Positions 58,852 through 64,000 of a stretch of DNA of 64,000 bases are shown here, in pieces; position 1 is the stretch's first letter, and each line of letters begins with the position of its first letter. Made by a program: the position numbers and the translations under genes. The stretch lies in the NCBI GenBank assembly GCA_937966555.1, contig CALCLY010000029.1, positions 34,839-98,838 of the forward strand. The letters run 5' to 3'. Source of the stretch: CALCLY01 sp900552775. GTDB lineage: Bacteria > Bacillota > Clostridia > UMGS1883 > UMGS1540. The notes under the pieces are model-generated. The model saw only the letters and a list, made by a program, of their open reading frames with translations, did not search any database and was not told the DNA's origin.

Positions 58852-59670
58852 CTATTCAAACGATTTTTTATACTGCAATGGAGACAGTCCTGTTTTTCGC
58901 TTAAACATTTTACTGAAATGCGCGGCGCTTTCAAAGCCGCATGCTTCCGAAGTTTCCGCTACGGTAAGATTATCATAGCGCAGGCATCTTTTGGCTTTTT
59001 CAATTTTTGATTTCATAATGTATTCCATGGGGGAATAACCCGAATATTCTCTGAACAGTTTCCGAAAATATATTTCGCTTACACAGCACATTTTTGCAAT
59101 ATCATGTATACTTTTGTCTGTCACAGGTGCGCTTTCTATGTAGCGGATTCCTTTTTCTATGACGGAAAAACGACGCATCGAGATGTCATTTTTTGACTGA
59201 GATGACATCTCGCTCATAAGCTCATAAAACAGAGATTTTGTTTTTGCGGAAGGCGCAGACGTAAAAAGAGATTCCATTTCGGAAAAGAGCATGAAAAACC
59301 GTTGCTGTGAACGCAGGCGAAACACCGTAACATCGTCAGTAAGCACGAACGGTGTGAGATCACTTTCGTATAAGTGAAAATTAATTCCTATAGTAAATGA
59401 CTCCGGCGTTACAAAGTCCGTAAATTCCACTTTGTACTGTGCACCGGTGGGGGTATAGACAATATCGCCACTTTCGGCTTTTATATTATTCCCGTTTTTT
59501 AATGTGTATTCGGCAGTACAGTTTTTAAGATAAGTAAAATTATTTTGCTTTTTAGGATTGTTTATGCACGAAAAGCACTTGTCATATTTCCAATATTGTT
59601 TAAGGATATTTAAAATTTTTATGTTAAAATCCGTTTCGTAAAGCGTTGAAACATTAATCTTTTTAAGCAT
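58852..59670 (-). CDS. AraC-family transcriptional regulator
   Basis: The C-terminal 100 residues are an AraC-type double HTH: IHDIAKMCCVSEIYFRKLFR, YSPMEYIMKSKIEKAKRCLR, then TVAETSEACGFESAAHFSKM and FKRKTGLSPLQYKK at the end. The N-terminal part (about 1-165) is a cupin-like ligand-binding domain (ESGDIVYTPTGAQYKVEFTD). ATG 59670 is chosen (272 residues) with AGAGGTG upstream. It is divergent from the glycoside-hydrolase-like gene, so it may activate that operon in response to a sugar. The ligand is unknown. Confidence 0.92.
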   Translation of the reverse strand: MLKKINVSTLYETDFNIKILNILKQYWKYDKCFSCINNPKKQNNFTYLKNCTAEYTLKNGNNIKAESGDIVYTPTGAQYKVEFTDFVTPESFTIGINFHLYESDLTPFVLTDDVTVFRLRSQQRFFMLFSEMESLFTSAPSAKTKSLFYELMSEMSSQSKNDISMRRFSVIEKGIRYIESAPVTDKSIHDIAKMCCVSEIYFRKLFREYSGYSPMEYIMKSKIEKAKRCLRYDNLTVAETSEACGFESAAHFSKMFKRKTGLSPLQYKKSFE

Positions 59671-59758
59671 TTTTATCACCTCTTTTTATTATAATTCCCA
59701 AAAAGCATAATGTCAATAATTTGTATCGAAAATGATAAATTTTGTATTATGAAATACA

Positions 59759-59787
59759 TTGTTTGTTTTGAAAAAATGAATTATAAT
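59759..59787 (+). promoter_or_regulatory. Promoter of the glycoside-hydrolase-like operon
   Basis: TTGTTT (59759-59764) and TATAAT (59782-59787) are 17 bases apart. The weak -35 box fits a promoter that needs an activator such as the divergent AraC protein. Confidence 0.6.
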
Positions 59788-59809
59788 TAAAGCGAAAGGG
59801 GTTGTCGGC

Positions 59810-61243
59810 ATGGACAAAAGAAACTGGAAAATAATTTATGAGAATTACAGCGGAGCCGAGAAAAAAGCTCTTGATCTTATCAGCGCGGAAATGGGCGCCG
59901 TAATATGCAGGGACAGCGGCGTTTACACACTTTATGTAATGCCGTGTGAAAAGGAAGGCGCGAAGCTTGACAAAAATACCGTAGTTATAGGTACCTACGA
60001 CAAAAGCCGCACGGTGCAAAAATATGTAAGACGCGATGAGATTCCCCAAAACGGATATCTTGTAAAGGTTACGGACAACGCGGAAAACGGTGATTTAAAA
60101 ACCGTTATAATCACGGGGCTTACGCCGATAAACGTTTTTTACGCCGCGGCGGACTTCTGCGACGATTATCTTCCGACGGCGGCAAAGGTCAGCGGCGGGC
60201 TCAGAACAGACGCGGAGGCGTTTGACGTGAAAATACCCGATTATGTGAGCGCCTCGGCGCCGAAAACTGAGAAGAGGAGCATTTTCACGTGGGGGCACCC
60301 TATAAACGATTTTAAAAAATATATTGATAATGCTACGCGGTGCAGAATAAATCAGCTTATAATATGGAACGATCATCTGCCGCTTAATGCAAAAGAGATT
60401 ATGGACTATGCTCACGAATACAATATGGAGCTTATATGGGGCTTTGCCTGGGGCTGGGATGTTAACGGAAGCGAGGGTATAGATATGCATAACCTTGAAG
60501 CCGTAAAAGAAAAAATAATAAAAAACTTCAAAGAAAATTATCTCGGATGCGGTGACGGCATATATTTTCAGTCGTTTACGGAGCGCGATGAGGACAGGAT
60601 AGACGGGGTTCTGATTGCCGAAGCGGTTGTAAATTTTGTGAATGACGTTGCGGCGGAAATATATAAAATACAGCCCGATATTCATATTCAGTTCGGTCTT
60701 CATGCCACGAGCGTTAAGGATCATATCGAATACTTTGAAAAGGTTGACAAAAGAATTGAAATAGTCTGGGAGGACTGCGGCGTATTTCCGTATCACTATC
60801 TGCCGAAGGTCGAAAAAGCCGAGGATTTTGAAAAGACGTTTGACTTCACAAAAAAAATAATAAACCTCAGAGACAGAGGAAAAACGGGGCTTGTTTACAA
60901 GGGGCTTATGACAATGGACTGGACAAAGTTTGCGCATCAGTCGGGGAGATACGTCATGGGCAGAAGCTCTGACGAAACGGCTGAAAACGACAGGAAAATG
61001 CTTTCTCCCATATGGCGGCATTACACGGCGGATTGGCTTGTGTACGGGAGATATGTTCACAGCTTTACCGAGAGACTGCATAAGGAGGGCTCGGAAAAAA
61101 TAAATCTCAACACGGCGGCGCAGCTTGACGGCGGCATATTCTTCCCCTTTGCGCTGCTTTCGCAGATTATGTGGAACAGCGATGAGCCATACGAGAAGAT
61201 TCTCTCAAAGGTTGCAAACAGAAAATGCGTAAAAATGAATTAG
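59810..61243 (+). CDS. Glycoside-hydrolase-like protein, family not identified
   Basis: The 477-residue protein lacks a signal peptide. Residues 1-135 look like the small alpha/beta domain found before the barrel of GH20/GH67-type enzymes (KNTVVIGTYDKSRTVQKYVR, TVIITGLTPINVFYAAADFC). Residues 155-450 look like a TIM barrel: FTWGHPINDFKKYIDNATRC, IWNDHLPLNAKEIMDYAHEY, LIWGFAWGWDVNGSEGIDMH, FQSFTERDEDRIDGVLIAEA, QFGLHATSVKDHIEYFEKVD and EIVWEDCGVFPYHYLPKVEK, with possible acid residues in FTERDED and WEDCG. I do not recognise the family. It is followed by an epimerase-family gene 11 bases later and is divergent from AraC, suggesting intracellular sugar breakdown. Confidence 0.65.
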   Translation: MDKRNWKIIYENYSGAEKKALDLISAEMGAVICRDSGVYTLYVMPCEKEGAKLDKNTVVIGTYDKSRTVQKYVRRDEIPQNGYLVKVTDNAENGDLKTVIITGLTPINVFYAAADFCDDYLPTAAKVSGGLRTDAEAFDVKIPDYVSASAPKTEKRSIFTWGHPINDFKKYIDNATRCRINQLIIWNDHLPLNAKEIMDYAHEYNMELIWGFAWGWDVNGSEGIDMHNLEAVKEKIIKNFKENYLGCGDGIYFQSFTERDEDRIDGVLIAEAVVNFVNDVAAEIYKIQPDIHIQFGLHATSVKDHIEYFEKVDKRIEIVWEDCGVFPYHYLPKVEKAEDFEKTFDFTKKIINLRDRGKTGLVYKGLMTMDWTKFAHQSGRYVMGRSSDETAENDRKMLSPIWRHYTADWLVYGRYVHSFTERLHKEGSEKINLNTAAQLDGGIFFPFALLSQIMWNSDEPYEKILSKVANRKCVKMN

Positions 61244-61254
61244 GGGGCGCTGAT

Positions 61255-62436
61255 ATGAAAAAGTATTATAACGAAATTTACGATATACTGATGAACGAGT
61301 TTGTGTCGTTTTGGGAGACACATTCGACAGACCCCCTTTACGGAGGGTATTTATGCGGCTTTGACCGCGACGGAAACCTGTTTTACGATGACAAATCCGT
61401 GTGGCAGCAGGGCAGAAGTCTCTGGATGTTTTCAAAGCTTTACAACGAGTTCGGCAAAAAGAAGATATGGCTTGACGCGGCAAAATCGGGCTATGATTTT
61501 ATAAACAAATACTGCTTTGCCGAGGACGGGCATATGTATTTCAGGGTGACGCGCGACGGCAGGCCGCTTGTTCTGAGAAGATATTTCTTTTCGGAGGCGT
61601 TTGCCATCATGGGATATGCCGAGTATTATAAGGCGACGGGCGATGCGGAGGTTAAGAAAAGGGCGGCGGAGCTTTTTGCGCGGTTTAATTATTATTACGA
61701 TACTCCCGGGGTGTTTCCGCCGAAGGTCAATCCGCAGACAAGGCGCAGGCAGGGACACAGTATAGTTATGATTATGATGAACGTTTGCCAGACTATGAGA
61801 GAGATTGACGATAATAAGATTTACGACAGGACCATAGACGAGTGTCTTGATAAAATTCTGAACGTTTTTGTAAAGCCCGAAAAAAAGGCTCTTCTTGAAA
61901 CGGTGGATGCGGACGGCAGCTTTATAGATACGCCCGAGGGCAGATTTATAAATCCCGGGCACAGCATGGAAACCGCGTGGTTTATAATGCGTGAGGCAAT
62001 TCACAGAAATGATGAAGGTCTCTTTAAAAAAGCACTTGAGGTTGCGGAGTGGTCGCTTGAAAGGGGCAGGGACAGAAAATACGGCGGACTTTTCTATTTT
62101 GTTGATCTTGACGGAAAACCGGTGATGAGCCTTGAATGGGACATGAAGCTTTTCTGGGTTCACTGTGAGGCGATGATATGCATGGTATACGGATTTATGT
62201 ATACGGGGGACAGTAAATATCTTCATGAATTTGAAAAGATATTTGATTATTGCAAGGAGCATTTCAGGGATGAAGGTCACCCAGAGTGGTACGGACATCT
62301 GCATCGCGACGGCACGCCGATATCGGATATAAAGGGCAGCGACTGGAAGGGACCTTTTCATAACGTGAGGGCATTTATGATTCTTTCGCAGCTTTTTTCC
62401 GAAATCGAAAGCGGCAATTTCGCTTTGTTTAAATAA
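61255..62436 (+). CDS. N-acylglucosamine 2-epimerase (AGE) family protein
   Basis: The protein has the (alpha/alpha)6 barrel sequence of the AGE family: DKSVWQQGRSLWMFSKLYNE near 47, RRYFFSEAFAIMGYAEYYKA near 100, PGHSMETAWFIMREAIHRND near 235 with the conserved His, MSLEWDMKLFWVHCEAMICM near 295, and HPEWYGHLHRDGTPI near 345. These His and Glu positions match the catalytic area of AGE and cellobiose epimerases. I choose ATG 61255 (393 residues) behind a purine-rich site; an in-frame ATG at 61225 lies inside the previous gene. It may epimerise or isomerise the sugar released by the preceding enzyme. Confidence 0.9.
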   Translation: MKKYYNEIYDILMNEFVSFWETHSTDPLYGGYLCGFDRDGNLFYDDKSVWQQGRSLWMFSKLYNEFGKKKIWLDAAKSGYDFINKYCFAEDGHMYFRVTRDGRPLVLRRYFFSEAFAIMGYAEYYKATGDAEVKKRAAELFARFNYYYDTPGVFPPKVNPQTRRRQGHSIVMIMMNVCQTMREIDDNKIYDRTIDECLDKILNVFVKPEKKALLETVDADGSFIDTPEGRFINPGHSMETAWFIMREAIHRNDEGLFKKALEVAEWSLERGRDRKYGGLFYFVDLDGKPVMSLEWDMKLFWVHCEAMICMVYGFMYTGDSKYLHEFEKIFDYCKEHFRDEGHPEWYGHLHRDGTPISDIKGSDWKGPFHNVRAFMILSQLFSEIESGNFALFK

Positions 62437-62455
62437 TTTTACTTTTTAAGATTTA

Positions 62456-62484
62456 TTGACAAAAACTTCTGTTTGAGGTAGAAT
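62456..62484 (+). promoter_or_regulatory. Promoter of the RlmD-type gene, with overlapping inverted repeat
   Basis: TTGACA (62456-62461) and TAGAAT (62479-62484) are exactly 17 bases apart. GTTTGA (62471-62476) and TCAAAC (62492-62497), with inner TAGA/TCTA, form an imperfect inverted repeat over the -10 box, a possible operator. Confidence 0.85.
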
Positions 62485-62514
62485 ATATCTATCAAACAAA
62501 CGGGAGTTTTTATT

Positions 62515-64000
62515 TTGACGGATTTAAAGAAAAATGACATAATCGAGGGCGTCATATGCGGCTATACAAGCGAGGGGGCGGGCGTTTTGAAGAAGGACGG
62601 CTATCCGCTTTTTGTAAACGGCGCGGCAAAGGGCGACGTTCTGCGCGTGCGGGTTCTGAAAGCGCTCAAAAGCTACGGATACGCCCGAATTGAAAAAATT
62701 ATGACGCCGTCCGCCGACAGAAAAGAGGCGGAATGTGCATGTGCAGGCGCATGCGGCGGCTGTTCTCTCATGCATATAAATTATGCGGCTCAGCTTGAAT
62801 TTAAGCGTCAGCGCGTGCGCGACGCGTTTTTGCGCATTGCGGGAACAGAGCTTCCCGTTTGCGCCGTTGTGCCGTCTCCGAAAATTTTCGGCTACAGAAA
62901 CAAGGTCTCCGTTCCGGTTAAAAAGGAAAACGGGAAAATAAAAGCGGGTTTTTTTGCACCCTGTTCACACAGAATAGCGGGCGATTTAAACTGTATTTTG
63001 CAGACAGATATTCAAAAAAAGCTTATTTCCGCAGTTTTGGAATATATGGAGGAGAGCGGAACAGAGCCGTATGACGAAGAAAAAAATTCCGGCGCGGTGC
63101 GGCATATCTATATACGCGAGGGTATGAAAAGCGGAGAAATCATGGTTTCTCTCGTTTCAAAAAAAGCGAGTTTAAAAAACGAGGAATTGCTTGTAAAAAA
63201 GCTTTTGGCGGTGTCGGATAAAATCAAATCGATAATAATTAATATCAATCCCGATAAAACAAACGTTATTCTGGGAAGGAAAAACAGAACGCTTTACGGG
63301 ACGGACAGTATTACAGACGAGCTTTGCGGACTTAAGTTTAAAATACATCACAACTCCTTTTATCAGGTGAATCACGGCGTCTGCGAGCTTTTGTATTCAA
63401 AAGCCGCGGAGCTTATTTCGGACGCCGCCGGGAAATCGGTGCTCGATGTGTATTGCGGAATAGGCACAATAGGGCTTTGCGCTGCACGGGGCGCAAAAAA
63501 TCTTACGGGAATAGAATTTGTGGAGCAGGCAGTGAAAAACGCCATGGAAAACGCACGTTTAAACGGCGCGGAAAACGCGCGCTGTTTTGCCGGAGATGCG
63601 CAGAAGGTTATGGCGGAGCTTTGCCGTGCCGGTGAAAAGTTTGATACTGTTATTCTTGACCCGCCGCGCAAGGGCTGCGGCGAAGGTCTGCTGTCCGCGG
63701 CGGCGTCATGCTGCGAAAGCATTTTATATATTTCATGTAATCCTGAAACGCTTGCAAGAGACGTAAAATACCTCTCTCAAGCCGGCTTTTACGCAAAAGA
63801 AGCGTATCCTTTTGATATGTTCCCGAATACAGCGCATGTGGAGACGGTTGTTCTTTTGTCCCAACTGAAACAAAAGCCGGATGATTACATTAATGTCACG
63901 ATTGAACTTGATGATATGGATATAACATCTGCAGAGACTAAGGCTACATATGATGAGATAAAGAAGTATGTGGCTGAACATAATGCCGGCATGAAGGTTT
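62515..64000 (+). CDS. rlmD: 23S rRNA (uracil-C5)-methyltransferase, RlmD/TrmA family; 3' end outside window
   Basis: The frame starts at TTG 62515 after GGGAG and stays open to the window end. An N-terminal TRAM domain (IIEGVICGYTSEGAGVLKKD) is followed by an iron-sulfur Cys set (CACAGACGGC with the later LNCIL Cys), then the SAM site VLDVYCGIGTIGLCAA near 312, FDTVILDPPRKGCGEG near 380, and the catalytic ISCNPETLARD near 405. This adds a methyl group to C5 of uridine in 23S rRNA (U1939-type) or tRNA. After VETVVLLSQL (near 448), where the family usually ends, the frame continues with INVTIELDDMDITSAETKAT and an extra tail to the window edge. Confidence 0.93.
   Translation, partial: MTDLKKNDIIEGVICGYTSEGAGVLKKDGYPLFVNGAAKGDVLRVRVLKALKSYGYARIEKIMTPSADRKEAECACAGACGGCSLMHINYAAQLEFKRQRVRDAFLRIAGTELPVCAVVPSPKIFGYRNKVSVPVKKENGKIKAGFFAPCSHRIAGDLNCILQTDIQKKLISAVLEYMEESGTEPYDEEKNSGAVRHIYIREGMKSGEIMVSLVSKKASLKNEELLVKKLLAVSDKIKSIIININPDKTNVILGRKNRTLYGTDSITDELCGLKFKIHHNSFYQVNHGVCELLYSKAAELISDAAGKSVLDVYCGIGTIGLCAARGAKNLTGIEFVEQAVKNAMENARLNGAENARCFAGDAQKVMAELCRAGEKFDTVILDPPRKGCGEGLLSAAASCCESILYISCNPETLARDVKYLSQAGFYAKEAYPFDMFPNTAHVETVVLLSQLKQKPDDYINVTIELDDMDITSAETKATYDEIKKYVAEHNAGMKV

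Noticed and set aside
60095..61081. Long minus-strand frame opposite the glycoside-hydrolase-like gene
   Set aside because: Codon pattern and residues are those of a shadow frame; the plus-strand protein has regular domain patterns and a good start.
61432..62361. Minus-strand frame of about 309 codons
   Set aside because: Antisense to the AGE-family gene, basic and low-complexity protein, no ribosome site.
1..64000. CRISPR array, intact insertion sequence, rRNA gene or prophage
   Set aside because: Looked for regularly spaced repeats, transposase motifs and phage genes; none were seen apart from the tandem TPR duplication and the tRNA-Leu scar.

Overview
The window reads as chromosomal DNA of a spore-forming, Gram-positive member of the Bacillota, most likely class Clostridia. 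Sequence support: a glmS ribozyme ahead of glmS, spmA and ytvI sporulation genes, HemZ, a BlaI/BlaR1 pair, a bifunctional Rel protein next to recJ, strong Shine-Dalgarno sites, TTG/GTG starts, and a clostridial rpoBC-L7Ae-rpsL-rpsG-fusA-tuf block. KduI, a PIG-L/NagB-like cassette and an N-acylglucosamine 2-epimerase-family enzyme suggest a life on plant or host glycans. I cannot fix the genus from sequence alone.

Layout. 1-5845: aspartate-family operon (ACT protein, hom, lysC) continuing into rlmB, an apgM-type enzyme that may act as a homoserine kinase, and ytvI. 5846-9482: promoter, glmS ribozyme, glmS, glmM and a strong terminator, together making UDP-GlcNAc precursor. 9528-12414: AT-rich accessory cassette (XRE regulator, small membrane protein, TPR membrane protein, lipoprotein) with an array of operator-like repeats. 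12396-22939: spmA (no adjacent spmB), an L,D-transpeptidase, recJ, rel, an MBL hydrolase, hemZ, a nucleoside kinase and radA. 23042-23676: tRNA-Leu(UAG) with a copy of its 3' end and a recombinase remnant, the likely scar of an integrated element. 23703-26743: DUF4234-type protein and a BlaI/BlaR1-like pair whose sensor ends in a copper-amine-oxidase-like stalk domain.

26834-32387 (minus strand): mnmA, an MFS transporter, then a promoter and a four-gene cassette (anchored lipid-side protein, mutarotase-like protein, PIG-L deacetylase, NagB-like protein) that looks like a sugar-processing pathway. 32533-43468 (plus): kduI with two surface or sugar-binding proteins, dut, ferredoxin, trmN6, rsmI, cupin, GNAT, ddl, DUF1934, argS, and a C-terminal processing protease. 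43612-55891: rpoB, rpoC, L7Ae-like protein, rpsL, rpsG, fusA and tuf, driven by a consensus promoter but without rplKAJL upstream. 56024-57882: dCMP deaminase, MgtC-like protein and AlkD-like protein. 57962-62436: zinc-ribbon membrane protein, then an AraC regulator divergent from a glycoside-hydrolase-like gene and an epimerase-family gene. 62515-64000: RlmD-type methyltransferase running off the window and entering an unusual C-terminal tail.

No CRISPR array, intact transposon, rRNA gene or prophage was seen. The less ordinary regions are the 9.5-12.4 kb cassette, the tRNA-Leu scar, the NagB-like/PIG-L cassette, the AraC/glycoside-hydrolase-like/epimerase locus and the tail of the last gene. 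Functions given below are from motif and family recognition by eye; no search was run.
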